Assembly: GCF_964059015.1 (NCBI RefSeq)
Contig: NZ_OZ060383.1
Coordinates: 248,001 to 312,000 of the forward strand
DNA: 64,000 nt
Origin: Buchnera aphidicola (Hyalopterus amygdali)
Lineage (GTDB): Bacteria > Pseudomonadota > Gammaproteobacteria > Enterobacterales > Enterobacteriaceae
Direction of reading: 5' to 3'
In this document: positions 1-10,274 of the stretch, one piece after another
Layout: every line of letters starts with the position of its first letter
Position numbering within the stretch: the stretch's first letter is position 1
The notes under the pieces: model-generated
What the model saw: the letters and a program-made list of their open reading frames with translations, nothing else
Databases searched by the model: none
What the model was told of the DNA's origin: nothing
Position numbers and translations under genes: made by a program

Positions 1-866
1 TTTGTTGTTCTATCGTCAAATCGTACACCAATTGCAAAAATTACATCGGCATGATGCATTGTCATATTGGCTTCATAAGTGCCATGCATGCCAAGCATAG
101 AAATACTTTGAGTATGATTTCCTGGAAATGCACCTAATCCCATCAAGGAAGTCGTCACAGGGCAATGAATTTTTTCTGCAAATATACGTAATTCTTCGCT
201 ACTATTAGAAGTAATTATTCCACCGCCTGCGTAAATTACAGGTTTTTTCGCTTTTAATAATGTACGTAATGCTTTTTTAATTTGTCCTTGATGCCCTTTC
301 GTATTTGGATTATAAGAACGTATATGTATGCTTTTTGGCCATGAAAAATTATATTTATTTCTTTTTTTTAAAATATCTTTTGGCAAATCAATAACTACTG
401 GTCCAGGTCGTCCAGTAGATGCTAACCAAAAAGCTTTTTTAAAAACAGTAGGTATATCTTCAGTTTTTTTTACTAAAAAACTATGTTTTACTATGGGACG
501 AGAAATACCAATCATATCACATTCTTGAAATGCGTCGTACCCAATTAATGATGATGCTACTTGACCAGAAATCACTATCATTGGAATAGAGTCCATGTAA
601 GCTGTAGCAATACCAGTAATAGCGTTAGTGGCACCTGGACCAGAAGTCACCAGTACAACACCTATTTTTCCAGTAGATCTTGCGTATCCATCCGCCATAT
701 GGGTTGCAGCTTGTTCGTGTCGTACTAAAATGTGTTCAATCCCCCCAACAGTTTTAAGGGCATCATAAATATCTAGTACGGCACCACCAGGATAACCAAA
801 TATATGCTGTATTCCCTGATTAACTAATGATCTAATGACCATTTCGGCTCCTGATAATATTTCCAA
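1..866 (-). CDS. ilvI: Acetolactate synthase large subunit, 5' part (runs off the window)
   Basis: Thiamine-diphosphate enzyme that makes acetolactate and acetohydroxybutyrate, the first common step of valine, isoleucine and leucine synthesis, which supplies the aphid host. About 288 codons are visible. The N-terminal TPP-binding domain shows [15 protein letters not shown], the conserved Glu in [15 protein letters not shown] (about residue 51) and [15 protein letters not shown]. It reads like E. coli IlvI throughout. I start it at a TTG (864-866) because it gives the family N-terminus [10 protein letters not shown] and is preceded, 5 nt away, by GGAGG, one of the strongest Shine-Dalgarno sites in the window. 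The next ATG would lose eight conserved residues. The C-terminal part, and probably ilvH, lie beyond the edge. The 257 bp upstream, up to apbE, is AT-rich and must hold its promoter; I see no further gene there. Confidence 0.96.
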   Translation of the reverse strand, partial: MEILSGAEMVIRSLVNQGIQHIFGYPGGAVLDIYDALKTVGGIEHILVRHEQAATHMADGYARSTGKIGVVLVTSGPGATNAITGIATAYMDSIPMIVISGQVASSLIGYDAFQECDMIGISRPIVKHSFLVKKTEDIPTVFKKAFWLASTGRPGPVVIDLPKDILKKRNKYNFSWPKSIHIRSYNPNTKGHQGQIKKALRTLLKAKKPVIYAGGGIITSNSSEELRIFAEKIHCPVTTSLMGLGAFPGNHTQSISMLGMHGTYEANMTMHHADVIFAIGVRFDDRTT

Positions 867-1123
867 CTTTTCCTCCAGGATGCTAATTTATTAGGTTTTA
901 TTTTCTAGTTTTCTATTTGTAGTTTATCCTGATAGTTTATTTAGATAAAATCAGATTTGTTTAATATATAAAATTCTTTGTATTGTTTATTTAATATAAT
1001 AATAAATTTAAAATGTCTAGAAAACTAATTTTTTTAATTAGGATAATTTATATTATTACAAATATAATAAATATTATCAATCTATTGAAATAAATTTAAA
1101 TATATTAAAAGTAATTTTTTAAT

Positions 1124-2172
1124 TTAATAAACATTTTTCGTTCTTAGTATAAATTTTTTAAATTCAGGTGATGTCCATGTAAAAAGAGAGTTATTTTTTT
1201 GATTAATTAAACAAACGGCTAGCTTTTCTTTTAATGCTAGTGTTTTTGCTTTTTTAAAACCTAAAAGAAGCAATCCTGTATCCCAACCATCAGCCTCTAA
1301 AGCAGTTGATGAAATAACACTCACAGAAACTAAATCACTTTTTGTGGGCATGCCAGTCGTAGGGTCAATAAGATGTGAAATTTTTTTTTCTTTTAAATAG
1401 TAGTAGTTACGATAAGTACCGGCTGTACTAATTGATTGATTTCTTAAATGAATTAGTAAGTGAATTGATTTTTTTTTATCAGTAGGTTTTTGAATTGCGA
1501 TAATTTTATCCTGATCTTCTTTTTTTATATAAACTTTTATTGCTCCACCAACTGAGACAATGTAGTCTTTTATTTTTTTTTTTTAAGTATTGAAGCTATA
1601 TGATCTACAGCAAATCCTTCTCCTAAGGTAGATAGGTTAATTTCTATTCCATTTATATCTTTTTGAATATAATTTCCCATAGAATTACTAGTTATTTTTA
1701 AGTGCTGGATTCCTGTAAGGGAAATATTTTTTTGAATTTTTTTGATAGAAGGATAATTATAAGGTTTTTTTTTATTACCGAATCCCCACATATTAATTAA
1801 TTTTCCAATTGTGATATCTAATTTTCCATATGTTTTTTTATTTATTTTTAAACTAATTAAAATAATTTTTAATAAATTTTTATTAATATTTAATATTTTG
1901 TTTTTCTTGAGTTGATTGAATTGATATATTATCGAATTTTTTTTCCATGAAGATAACATTTCTTCATCTTTATCTAAAGTTTTTTGTATTAAATTTTTTA
2001 AATAAAATTTATTGTCTACATGCGGTATTTTAATTTGCCAATATGTACCCATAGTTTTTCCTTGTAATATTATTTTTTTTTTCTTTTCATGATTAAAATA
2101 TTGTTGATTTAAGATATTGAAAGATATTAAAAAAAAGAGAAATATCATGAATATAAAATTTAAAATTATCAT
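1124..2172 (-). pseudogene. apbE: FAD:protein FMN transferase ApbE, reading frame broken once at an A12 tract
   Basis: ApbE covalently attaches FMN to threonines of target proteins such as RnfG/RnfD and NqrB/NqrC. The first 200 codons run from 2172 to a stop at 1570-1572. They contain an N-terminal hydrophobic helix (no lipobox Cys, unlike E. coli ApbE), GKTMGTYW, LDITIGKLINMWGFG and the NLSTLGEGFAVD segment. The frame is lost in twelve A's (1573-1584, coding strand). One added A continues without a stop to 1124 through IVSVGGAIKVY, SISTAGTYRNYY, the family motif HLIDPTTG and the EADGWDTGLLLLG segment. All ApbE landmarks after the break are intact, so decay beyond this base is not evident. 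It is therefore either a very young pseudogene or a gene rescued by slippage. Separated from ilvI by 257 bp on the same strand, and divergent from htrA. Confidence 0.85.
1573..1584 (-). other. A12 tract at the apbE frameshift
   Basis: Twelve T's on the plus strand, so twelve A's in the apbE coding strand. The 0 frame reads CTT, four AAA codons and a TAA stop at 1570-1572. With thirteen A's it reads four AAA codons, ATA, AAA, GAC and enters the conserved C-terminal half. Ten A's would also restore the frame. Confidence 0.85.
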
Positions 2173-2406
2173 TTAACTTTATCCATTAATAAAAAGAGTT
2201 GTTTTAATATAATTTTTTAGCAAAATTTTCAACGAAAATTTTTTACTAATGTTTTATTTTAATAAATTTATTTTTTTATTTTCCAATAACTCTCGATGGA
2301 GTTAATTAAAGATGGAGTGTATACTAAAAATTTATATTGATTCAATAATAGTTTTTTTTATTTGTTTTATCTATAAGATCAGATTGTAATTTATGAGAAA
2401 GAAATA

Positions 2407-3849
2407 ATGAAAAGAATAAATATAGTATTAAGCGGTGTAATATTTTTTTTAACGCTACTACTAAGTTTTGGAATGTCTTGGGGGAATAATTTTTCAACTT
2501 CAACTTCTACTCAAAATATTCCCTCTAAACAGCCCATTCCTAGCTTAGCTCCTATGCTAGAAAAAGTAATGCCTTCAGTAATTAGTATTAATATTGAAGG
2601 TAGTACCGTAGTTCATAGTTCTCGTATACCTCATCAATTTGAACCGTTTTTTGGTCATAATTCTCCTTTTTGTCAAGGTGATTCACCATTTCGGGATTCC
2701 CCTTTTTGTCATACTCATCCAAATTCTAATAGTACACATGAAAAATTTCATGCTTTAGGTTCTGGTGTAATTATTAATGCTGATAAAGCATATGCTGTAA
2801 CAAATAATCACGTTGTAGAAAACGCAAATAAAATTCATGTTCAATTAAGTGATGGACGTCGTTATGACGCTCGTATAATTGGAAAAGATGCACGTTCTGA
2901 TATTGCTTTAATACAATTAAAAAATGCAGATAATTTAAGTGCAATAAAAATTGCTGATTCTGATACCCTCCGAGTAGGAGACTATACTGTGGCCATTGGT
3001 AATCCATATGGTCTCGGCGAAACTGTTACTTCTGGTATTATTTCTGCTTTAGGACGAAGTGGTCTAAATATTGAACAGTACGAAAATTTTATTCAGACTG
3101 ATGCAGCCATTAATAGAGGTAATTCTGGAGGAGCCTTAGTTAATTTAAATGGTGAACTAATTGGTATTAATACCGCAATACTAGCACCAGATGGAGGTAA
3201 TATTGGAATTGGTTTTGCAATTCCTGGTAATATGGTTAAAAATCTTACTGCGCAAATGGTTAAATTTGGACAAGTAAAACGTGGCGAATTAGGTATTATA
3301 GGTATGGAGTTAAATTCAGAACTAGCGAAAATAATGAAAATAAATTCTCAAAAAGGTGCTTTTGTAAGTCAAGTTTTACCTGATTCTGCAGCTTTTTATG
3401 CAGGTATTAAAGCGGGAGATATTATTGTATCTTTAAATAAAAAACCTATTTTTAGTTTTGCTGCGTTACGTGCTCAAGTTGGATCTTTTCCAGTATCTAC
3501 TAAAATGGAATTAGGTATTTTCCGAAATGGTATTATTCAAAGTGTAATTGTTGAATTACAACCATCTTCAAAAAATACTGTTCATTCAAAGGATATTTAT
3601 ATAGGTCTGGAAGGTGTTGATTTAAGTAACTATTTATCAAATGGAGAAAAAGGTGTAAAAGTAGAACATGTAAAAGTTAATACTAAAGCCGCAAAAGTTG
3701 GTTTTAAAAAAGATGATATTATTATAGAAGTCAATCAAAAGTTAATAAATAATTTAGATGATCTAAAAAGTGCTTTAGATCTAAAACCGAATATATTAGT
3801 TTTTACTGTAAAAAGAGGAAATAGTAAAATTTACTTGGTGAGTGAGTAA
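2407..3849 (+). CDS. htrA: Periplasmic serine endoprotease DegP/HtrA
   Basis: Heat-shock protease and chaperone of the periplasm that degrades misfolded envelope proteins. 480 aa. A signal peptide or membrane segment covers about residues 1-26. The trypsin-like domain has the triad His135 (TNNHVVENA), Asp165 (SDIALIQL) and Ser240 (RGNSGGALV). Two PDZ domains follow, roughly 295-385 and 395-475. The loop before the catalytic His holds Cys89 and Cys101, spaced 12 apart like the E. coli DegP LA-loop disulfide. E. coli drives degP with sigma-E and Cpx; I see no such site in the 234-bp divergent gap to apbE. A clear GC-rich terminator follows. Confidence 0.96.
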   Translation: MKRINIVLSGVIFFLTLLLSFGMSWGNNFSTSTSTQNIPSKQPIPSLAPMLEKVMPSVISINIEGSTVVHSSRIPHQFEPFFGHNSPFCQGDSPFRDSPFCHTHPNSNSTHEKFHALGSGVIINADKAYAVTNNHVVENANKIHVQLSDGRRYDARIIGKDARSDIALIQLKNADNLSAIKIADSDTLRVGDYTVAIGNPYGLGETVTSGIISALGRSGLNIEQYENFIQTDAAINRGNSGGALVNLNGELIGINTAILAPDGGNIGIGFAIPGNMVKNLTAQMVKFGQVKRGELGIIGMELNSELAKIMKINSQKGAFVSQVLPDSAAFYAGIKAGDIIVSLNKKPIFSFAALRAQVGSFPVSTKMELGIFRNGIIQSVIVELQPSSKNTVHSKDIYIGLEGVDLSNYLSNGEKGVKVEHVKVNTKAAKVGFKKDDIIIEVNQKLINNLDDLKSALDLKPNILVFTVKRGNSKIYLVSE

Positions 3850-3861
3850 TTTCTTTATTTT

Positions 3862-3884
3862 CCGCCCGACATATTAACGGGCGG
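3862..3884 (+). terminator. GC-rich rho-independent terminator after htrA
   Basis: Perfect 7-bp stem CCGCCCG / CGGGCGG with a 9-nt loop, followed by TTTCTATCTTTTTATT. It sits 13 nt past the htrA stop, between convergent htrA and dapD. All-G/C arms are exceptional against the surrounding AT-rich sequence. Confidence 0.88.
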
Positions 3885-3895
3885 TTTCTATCTTT

Positions 3896-4720
3896 TTATT
3901 TTTTATTACGCAAAATTTGGTTGATTTCAACTTTATTGAGTGTTTTATGATCTACTTTTTTTACAATAATTGCAGCATATAAGTTATATTTTCCATCTTT
4001 TGATGGCAAACTTCCAGATACTACTACGGAATTAGATGGAACTTTTCCATATAAAATTTCTCCTGTTTCTCTATTATATATTTTTGTACTTTTTCCTATA
4101 AAGACACCCATAGAAATTACTGAACCTTTTTCTACAATAACTCCTTCTACTATTTCTGATCTTGCACCAATAAAGCAGTTATCTTCTATAATAGTGGGAT
4201 TATTTTGGAGTGGTTCTAAAACTCCTCCGATACCTGCTCCGCCAGATAAATGAACGTTTTTCCCAATTTGAGCACATGAACCAACAGTTGCCCAGGTATC
4301 TATCATAGTTCCTTCATCTATGTATGCACCGATATTGACATATGATGGCATGATAATAGTATTACTGTTAATAAATGAACCATATCGAATTGTAGCTGTT
4401 GGTACTATCCTAATATTTTCTTTTTCAAATTTTTTTTTATTATATTTTTTATATTTAAGAGGAATTTTATCATAATAATTACTTATTTTACCTTCAAATA
4501 TTTTATTTTCATTCAAATGAATATACAATAAAATTGTTTTCTTTAACCATTGATGAGTTATCCATACATTATTTTTTTTTTCTGAAATTCTAATTTTTCC
4601 ATCATTTAATAAGCCAATAATGTAATGAATTGTTTCTATAGTTTTAGCATCGATGTTATTTATGTTGATTTCATTTTTTTTTGTATAAGTATTTTCAATT
4701 ATTTCTTTAAATTTTTGCAT
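3896..4720 (-). CDS. dapD: 2,3,4,5-tetrahydropyridine-2,6-dicarboxylate N-succinyltransferase
   Basis: Succinyl-CoA-dependent step of the diaminopimelate/lysine pathway, needed for peptidoglycan and for lysine given to the host. 274 aa, the same length as E. coli DapD. The N-terminal helical domain (about 1-100) is followed by a left-handed beta-helix of hexapeptide repeats (about 105-245), with [33 protein letters not shown] and the active-site [13 protein letters not shown] region. In E. coli the order is degP ... dapD-glnD-map; glnD is missing here and map lies directly upstream, 67 bp away. Confidence 0.97.
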   Translation of the reverse strand: MQKFKEIIENTYTKKNEININNIDAKTIETIHYIIGLLNDGKIRISEKKNNVWITHQWLKKTILLYIHLNENKIFEGKISNYYDKIPLKYKKYNKKKFEKENIRIVPTATIRYGSFINSNTIIMPSYVNIGAYIDEGTMIDTWATVGSCAQIGKNVHLSGGAGIGGVLEPLQNNPTIIEDNCFIGARSEIVEGVIVEKGSVISMGVFIGKSTKIYNRETGEILYGKVPSNSVVVSGSLPSKDGKYNLYAAIIVKKVDHKTLNKVEINQILRNKK

Positions 4721-4787
4721 TATTTAAATCAACCTGTTTAATTATTTTTATAATTTTAATATAAAATTATTAATATACAGTAAATTT

Positions 4788-5573
4788 TTATTTATTAATA
4801 AAATTTGATGGTATTTTTTCATTTTTTTGCCATGTTAAAATATCACATCCGTTTTTTGTGATTAATATAGTATGTTCATATTGTGCTGATAAAGAATGAT
4901 CTTTAGTTTTAACGGTCCAGCCATCATTCATACATTTTACTTCATGATGACCAGCATTAATCATTGGTTCAATAGTAAAAATCATACCTTTTTTTAAAAA
5001 AATATTGCTTTTATTCTTATAGTGTAATACGTGTGGTTCTTCGTGGAATGAACGTCCGATACCATGTCCACAATATTCTCTTACAACTGAAAAATTGTGT
5101 TTTTCAACATAATTTTGAATGGTTGTTCCAATTTCATATAAAGGTAGACCTGGTTTTAATATATTAAAACACTCGTATAAACTTTCTTGAGCAATTTTAC
5201 ATAATCGTTGAGATAAAAAATTAGTTTTACCTACGAGGAACATTTTTGAAGTATCAGCATAATATTTTTTTTTTAAAACTGTTACATCAACATTAACTAT
5301 ATCTCCAGATTTTAAAATTTGATTCTTATTTGGTATTCCATGACAAACTACATCATTAACAGATATACAAATAGATTTTGGAAAACCATGATATCCCAAA
5401 CATGCTGAAACAGCATTTTTTTTAATGATAAAATCATGACAAATATTATTGATTTCTTCTGTGCTAATATTAGGTTTAATGTATTTTTCAATCATTTCTA
5501 ATACTTCTGCAGCTATTTTTCCAGCTGTTTTAATTTTTTCAATTTCTGATTTTGTTTTAATTATACAATTCAT
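4788..5573 (-). CDS. map: Methionine aminopeptidase type I
   Basis: Removes the initiator Met from nascent proteins in the cytosol. 261 aa from the ATG at 5571-5573 (E. coli 264). An in-frame TTG four codons upstream is possible, but the ATG gives the family N-terminus (MNCIIKTKSEIEKIKTAGK). The five metal ligands are visible: the Asp residues in VNVDVTVL and YADTSKMF, His in EYCGHGIG, Glu in FTIEPMI and Glu in QYEHTILI. Divergent from rpsB, as in E. coli. No clear Shine-Dalgarno. Confidence 0.96.
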   Translation of the reverse strand: MNCIIKTKSEIEKIKTAGKIAAEVLEMIEKYIKPNISTEEINNICHDFIIKKNAVSACLGYHGFPKSICISVNDVVCHGIPNKNQILKSGDIVNVDVTVLKKKYYADTSKMFLVGKTNFLSQRLCKIAQESLYECFNILKPGLPLYEIGTTIQNYVEKHNFSVVREYCGHGIGRSFHEEPHVLHYKNKSNIFLKKGMIFTIEPMINAGHHEVKCMNDGWTVKTKDHSLSAQYEHTILITKNGCDILTWQKNEKIPSNFINK

Positions 5574-5901
5574 TATATTGACCAATTTTTATATTTAATC
5601 AAATTTAAAATATTTAAATTATACGTTTTAAATTCTAATTAGAATATTTTTTATGTAATTATTTGATTTATCCTTTAAAAAATAAAACTAAAAGATGTAA
5701 ATAATTGTTATTATTCTTAATATTGAATATGATATATTTATAATTAAATTTGTTTGAATAAATTCATAGAAAATATTTAATATATTAGTTTTTTTAAAAA
5801 AATAGATATTTAATTAGATTTATCTTTTTAAACGTTACTTTTATGATTTTATCAAAATTATAATTAAACTTTAAATTTTTATTTTTTATTAAGAGGTAGT
5901 C
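5574..5901. other. Divergent map/rpsB intergenic region
   Basis: A 328-bp AT-rich region with no ORF and no tRNA. It must hold promoters for map and for the rpsB cluster. The best plus-strand candidate is at 5705-5733 and would give an rpsB leader of roughly 160 nt. The E. coli rpsB leader is a target for S2 autoregulation; I cannot recognise that structure by eye here. Confidence 0.6.
5705..5733 (+). promoter_or_regulatory. Candidate sigma-70 promoter for rpsB-tsf
   Basis: TTGTTA (5705-5710), a 17-bp spacer and TATGAT (5728-5733), 168 bp before the rpsB ATG. In sequence this AT-rich, matches of this quality also arise by chance, so it is only a candidate. Confidence 0.35.
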
Positions 5902-6633
5902 ATGGAAGTAGTATCAATGCGCGATATGTTAAAAGCAGGGGTTCATTTTGGACATCAAACACGTTATTGGAATCCAAAAATGAAACCGTTTATTTTTGGT
6001 TCTCGAAATAAAGTTCATATTATTAATTTAGAAAAAACTCTACCGATGTTTAATTTTGCATTATCTGAATTAAAAAAAATTTCTTTAAAAAAAGGGAAAA
6101 TACTTTTTGTAGGTACTAAAAGAGCTGCAAGTAAAAAAATAAAAGAAACAGCTATAAATTGCAATCAATTTTATGTTAATCATCGTTGGTTAGGAGGAAT
6201 GTTAACTAATTGGAAAACTGTTCGTCAATCTATAAAACGTTTAAAAGATTTAGAAATAGAGTCTCAAGATGGCACTTTTTCAAAACTTACTAAGAAAGAA
6301 GCATTGATTAGAACACGAGAATTATTCAAATTAGAAAATAGTTTAGGCGGCATTAAAAATATGGGAGGATTGCCCGATTGTTTGTTCGTGATTGATGCTG
6401 CTCATGAAAATATTGCAATTAAAGAAGCAAATAATTTAGGTATTTCTGTATTTTCTATAGTTGATACGAATTCTAATCCTGACGGTGTAGATTATGTAAT
6501 ACCTGGAAATGACGATGCTATTAGATCAGTAACATTATATTTAAAAGCTGTATCAATTAGTATTTCTAAAAATAAAAATAATAACTTATTTCATAAAACG
6601 TCATTAGATTCAGAAAAAAATATTCATTTTTAA
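5902..6633 (+). CDS. rpsB: 30S ribosomal protein S2
   Basis: Ribosomal small-subunit protein; in E. coli it also represses its own operon. 243 aa (E. coli 241). The N-terminus [20 protein letters not shown] and the segments [19 protein letters not shown] and [12 protein letters not shown] are canonical. Shine-Dalgarno AAGAGG lies 6 nt before the ATG. First gene of the rpsB-tsf-pyrH-frr-dxr-uppS-bamA series, all on the plus strand. Confidence 0.98.
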   Translation: MEVVSMRDMLKAGVHFGHQTRYWNPKMKPFIFGSRNKVHIINLEKTLPMFNFALSELKKISLKKGKILFVGTKRAASKKIKETAINCNQFYVNHRWLGGMLTNWKTVRQSIKRLKDLEIESQDGTFSKLTKKEALIRTRELFKLENSLGGIKNMGGLPDCLFVIDAAHENIAIKEANNLGISVFSIVDTNSNPDGVDYVIPGNDDAIRSVTLYLKAVSISISKNKNNNLFHKTSLDSEKNIHF

Positions 6634-6685
6634 TTATAATATAAATAATTTTTTTTAGTTAAAACTTCAAAAGGACATAATATTT

Positions 6686-7489
6686 ATGACTAATATTACC
6701 TCTTCTTTAATTAAACAGTTGAGATTGCGTACAGGGGCTGGTTTTATGGAGTGTAAACGAGCACTTATAGAAGAACATGGAGATATTGAATTATCAATTG
6801 ATAATTTAAGAAAATCCGGACAAGCACAAGCTGAAAAAAAAATTCATAACGTTACAAATCAAGGATTGATATTTGTTGAAATTCAAAATAAAATTGGTGC
6901 TATGCTCGAATTAAATTGTCAAACAGACTTTGTTGCAAAAGATAATTTGTTTTCTTCATTAGGAAAAGAAATAGTTTTAACAGCGTTATTAAAAAATATA
7001 AGGAACATTGATGATATAAAAAGTGTTTTTGAAACGAAAAAAAAAGAATTAATTTCAAAAGTAGGTGAAAATATTAATATTAAAAGATTTATTTTTATTG
7101 AAGGTGATAATATAGTTTCTTATTTACATAGTGGTCGAATTGGTGTATTGATTAGCGCAATTAATCTAAATAAAAAAATTTTAAAAAATATTGCGATGCA
7201 TATTGCTGCAAGTAAACCTGAATATTTATCTCCAAATGATATATCTGATTCCGTTTTTCAACGTGAGTATAAAATTCAGTTGGAATTAGCAAAAAAACAT
7301 AATAAATCCCCTAGTATATTACAAAAAATAGTTCAAGGGCGAATGAATAAATTTGTTAACAATATTTCGCTAACTGGTCAATTGTTTATTATGGATCCTA
7401 AAAAAACAGTCGGATCAATTCTCGATGAAAATAATTCTCGAATTATATCTTTTACAAGATTTGAAGTTGGATTGAGTGATGTGAATTAA
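6686..7489 (+). CDS. tsf: Elongation factor Ts
   Basis: Nucleotide-exchange factor for EF-Tu. 267 aa (E. coli 283), slightly shortened. The N-terminal UBA-like module contains [16 protein letters not shown] and the EF-Tu-contacting TDFV motif sits in [15 protein letters not shown] lies 9 nt before the ATG. Follows rpsB by 52 bp, as in E. coli. Confidence 0.97.
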   Translation: MTNITSSLIKQLRLRTGAGFMECKRALIEEHGDIELSIDNLRKSGQAQAEKKIHNVTNQGLIFVEIQNKIGAMLELNCQTDFVAKDNLFSSLGKEIVLTALLKNIRNIDDIKSVFETKKKELISKVGENINIKRFIFIEGDNIVSYLHSGRIGVLISAINLNKKILKNIAMHIAASKPEYLSPNDISDSVFQREYKIQLELAKKHNKSPSILQKIVQGRMNKFVNNISLTGQLFIMDPKKTVGSILDENNSRIISFTRFEVGLSDVN

Positions 7490-7572
7490 TTTTAAGTAAT
7501 AATTACTTATGGCACAAAAATAATATTCTAGTTAATCTTAAAAAAATAAAAAATTTATCTAGGTTAAAAAAT

Positions 7573-8295
7573 ATGTCGACCAATACAAAATTTATATATC
7601 ACCGTGTTTTACTCAAAATAAGTGGTGAAGTTTTACAGGGATCAAATAAATTTGGTATTGATATAAAATCTTTAGAAAAAATAACAAAAGAAATTAAATT
7701 AACATTAAATACAGGCATTCAGTTAGGACTGGTAATAGGAAGTGGAAATTTATTTCGTGGTTCAACTTTATCTCAATTAGGAATAAACCGAATAGCAGCA
7801 GACCATATAGGTATTTTATCAACTGTTATTAATAGTTTAGCCATGAGAGACATTATGAATTCTTATTCTATTCCAACTTATATTATGTCATCTATGCCGA
7901 TAGATGGTATATGTGTTGGATATAATTATGAACAAGCAATAAATTTATTATCTAAAAATTATGTGGTGATTTTTTCTGCTGGTACTGGAAATCCTCTTTT
8001 TACAACTGATTCTGCTGCATGTTTACGCGGTATTGAAACACATGCAGATATTATTTTAAAAGGAACACAAGTTGATGGGGTTTATTCACAGGATCCGAAA
8101 AAATATCCTCAAGCAACTCTGTATAAAAAATTAACTTATCAAGATGTTCTTCAAAAAGAATTAAAAGTTATGGATTTATCAGCTTTTTCTTTAGCTAGAG
8201 ATCATAAAATACCAATTCGAGTTTTTAATATTAATAAGCCTAGATCTTTATATCAAATTATGAAAGGATATGATGAAGGTACTCTTATTGAGTAA
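7573..8295 (+). CDS. pyrH: Uridylate kinase
   Basis: Phosphorylates UMP to UDP; hexameric amino-acid-kinase-fold enzyme, UTP-inhibited in E. coli. 240 aa (E. coli 241). LLKISGEVLQG near the N-terminus, the glycine-rich LVIGSGNLFRG segment and FSAGTGNPLFTTDSAA are typical. Between tsf and frr in the conserved cluster. Confidence 0.97.
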   Translation: MSTNTKFIYHRVLLKISGEVLQGSNKFGIDIKSLEKITKEIKLTLNTGIQLGLVIGSGNLFRGSTLSQLGINRIAADHIGILSTVINSLAMRDIMNSYSIPTYIMSSMPIDGICVGYNYEQAINLLSKNYVVIFSAGTGNPLFTTDSAACLRGIETHADIILKGTQVDGVYSQDPKKYPQATLYKKLTYQDVLQKELKVMDLSAFSLARDHKIPIRVFNINKPRSLYQIMKGYDEGTLIE

Positions 8296-8361
8296 TTTTT
8301 GTGAGTAAAGTCAATGTTTAAAAAGTTATAAATATTAAAAATACATTGTATAGGTAAGCGT

Positions 8362-8919
8362 GTGATTAATGAAATTTATATTCAAAGTAATAAACAAATG
8401 AAATCATGTATTAAAAATTTTAAAATTCAGGTAAGTAATGTTCGAACTGGACGAGCATCTCCAGAATTACTGAAAAATATTTACGTTGACTATTTTGGTT
8501 CTAAGGTTCCTTTATATCAAATATCCAACATAGTAGTTCAGGATCATCATACTCTAAAAATTAATGTTTTTGATAATTGTAGTACATCTTTAATTCGAAA
8601 AACTATTTTAAATTCAAATCTTGATTTAAATCCAGTAATTAATGGAAAAGATATTATTGTGCCCATACCTGGCTTAACAGAAGAGCGAAGAAAAAATTTA
8701 ATTAAATTAGTACGTAATAATGCAGAAACTGCACGAATTTATATACGAAATATTCGAAGAGATTCTAATATTAAAATAAAAAATCAAGTAAAGAGTAAAA
8801 CCATTAGTGAGGATAATGAGCATATTGCTCAAAATAAAATACAAATGATGACAGATGATTATATTAAAAAAATAGATTTGATATTATTAGACAAGGAAAA
8901 AGAATTGATGAATTTTTAA
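8362..8919 (+). CDS. frr: Ribosome recycling factor
   Basis: Splits post-termination ribosomes together with EF-G. 185 aa, the same size as E. coli. GTG start; it gives MINEIYIQSNKQMKSCI, which aligns with the E. coli N-terminus, and AGGTAAG precedes it. The VRTGRASPELL, PIPGLTEERRKNL and VRNNAETARI segments are signature sequences. Confidence 0.97.
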   Translation: MINEIYIQSNKQMKSCIKNFKIQVSNVRTGRASPELLKNIYVDYFGSKVPLYQISNIVVQDHHTLKINVFDNCSTSLIRKTILNSNLDLNPVINGKDIIVPIPGLTEERRKNLIKLVRNNAETARIYIRNIRRDSNIKIKNQVKSKTISEDNEHIAQNKIQMMTDDYIKKIDLILLDKEKELMNF

Positions 8920-9003
8920 ATTTATAAAATTTTTTTATACCTTTAAATTTTCTTATACACTATTATTTTTTATAATTTAATATTCTAAATATTAAAAATT
9001 TTT

Positions 9004-10200
9004 ATGAAAAAAATAACTATATTAGGATCTACAGGATCTATTGGTAGAAGTGCATTGTCTGTTATTCAAAAAAATCCTTCTCTATTTAAAGTAGTGGCTT
9101 TAGTAGCAAATAATAATGTTTCTTTAATGAGAAAACAATGCGAGCTTTTTTCTCCTGATTTGGTAGTTATGAAAGATAAAAAATCTGCTAATATTTTAAG
9201 AAAACAAATAAAAGATAGAAAAATAAAAACACATGTTTTATCTGGTAAGAAAGCTATTTGCGAATTGGCATCTTTAAAAGAGATTGATTTAGTTATATCT
9301 GCTATTGTTGGTATAGCAGGATTATTGCCAACTCTTTCTGCAATAAAAGCTGGAAAAACAATTTTATTGGCTAATAAAGAATCTTTAGTTACGTGTGGTT
9401 TAATTTTTATGCAAGCTTTATCTTCTAGTAAAGCTAAGATTATTCCTATTGATAGTGAACATAATGCCATTTTTCAAGTTTTACCTGAATATGTACAAAA
9501 AAATTTAGGTATTGCTAATTTAAATAAAAATGGCATTAAATCAATTATATTAACTGCTTCTGGTGGACCATTTTATGAAGATAAGAAAAAAAATTTATCT
9601 TTTGTTACACCTTCAGAAGTATGTTCGCATCCAAATTGGTCAATGGGAAAAAAAATATCAGTAGATTCAGCGACTATGATAAACAAAGGTTTTGAATATG
9701 TTGAAGCAAAGTGGCTATTCAATGCATCTTGTTCAGAAATCAACATTTTAATCCATCCTGAGTCAATTATTCATTCTATGGTTGAATATATTGATGGAGC
9801 AATTTTAGCACAACTTTCAGTTCCTGATATGAAAGTGGCTATTTCGTACGCCATGTCTTGGCCAAATCGAATATCTTCTGGAGCTAGTTTTCTAAACTTT
9901 AAAAAATTAAATAGTTTAACTTTTTTTGAACCGAATTTTAAACAATTTCCATGTTTAAAATTAGTTCTCGATGCTTTTTCTGAAGGTCAAGCTGCAATGA
10001 CTGTTTTAAATGCTGTGAATGAAGTTACTGTATCAGCTTTTTTAAATTCAAAAATTAGTTTTAATAAGATTGCTGAAATTAATACTGATATTTTAATGTC
10101 ATCTTCTTTTTTAGAGCCATATTCAATTGAAGAAATCATAGAAATTGATATGAGAACAAGAATAAAATCTGAAAAAAAAATACAATCTTTAATTTCATAA
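9004..10200 (+). CDS. dxr: 1-deoxy-D-xylulose 5-phosphate reductoisomerase
   Basis: NADPH-dependent rearrangement and reduction of DXP to MEP, the committed step of the non-mevalonate isoprenoid pathway. 398 aa, the same length as E. coli. NADPH-binding ILGSTGSIGRS is at residues 5-15; the metal and substrate site is in IPIDSEHNAIFQ; NKGFEYVEAKWLF follows. ispG later in this window serves the same pathway and uppS, next door, uses its product. Confidence 0.97.
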   Translation: MKKITILGSTGSIGRSALSVIQKNPSLFKVVALVANNNVSLMRKQCELFSPDLVVMKDKKSANILRKQIKDRKIKTHVLSGKKAICELASLKEIDLVISAIVGIAGLLPTLSAIKAGKTILLANKESLVTCGLIFMQALSSSKAKIIPIDSEHNAIFQVLPEYVQKNLGIANLNKNGIKSIILTASGGPFYEDKKKNLSFVTPSEVCSHPNWSMGKKISVDSATMINKGFEYVEAKWLFNASCSEINILIHPESIIHSMVEYIDGAILAQLSVPDMKVAISYAMSWPNRISSGASFLNFKKLNSLTFFEPNFKQFPCLKLVLDAFSEGQAAMTVLNAVNEVTVSAFLNSKISFNKIAEINTDILMSSSFLEPYSIEEIIEIDMRTRIKSEKKIQSLIS

Positions 10201-10274
10201 CGAGATTTTAAAAAAATATATGAATATTTTATTTAAATATTAAAAAAATTTTTCAAGAGTAATTTATATAAATT

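Noticed and set aside
328-528. 66-codon plus-strand frame within ilvI
   Set aside because: The minus strand encodes highly conserved IlvI here.
5574-5585. TTG start four codons upstream for map
   Set aside because: The ATG at 5571-5573 fits the family N-terminus and length, and the extension is not conserved.
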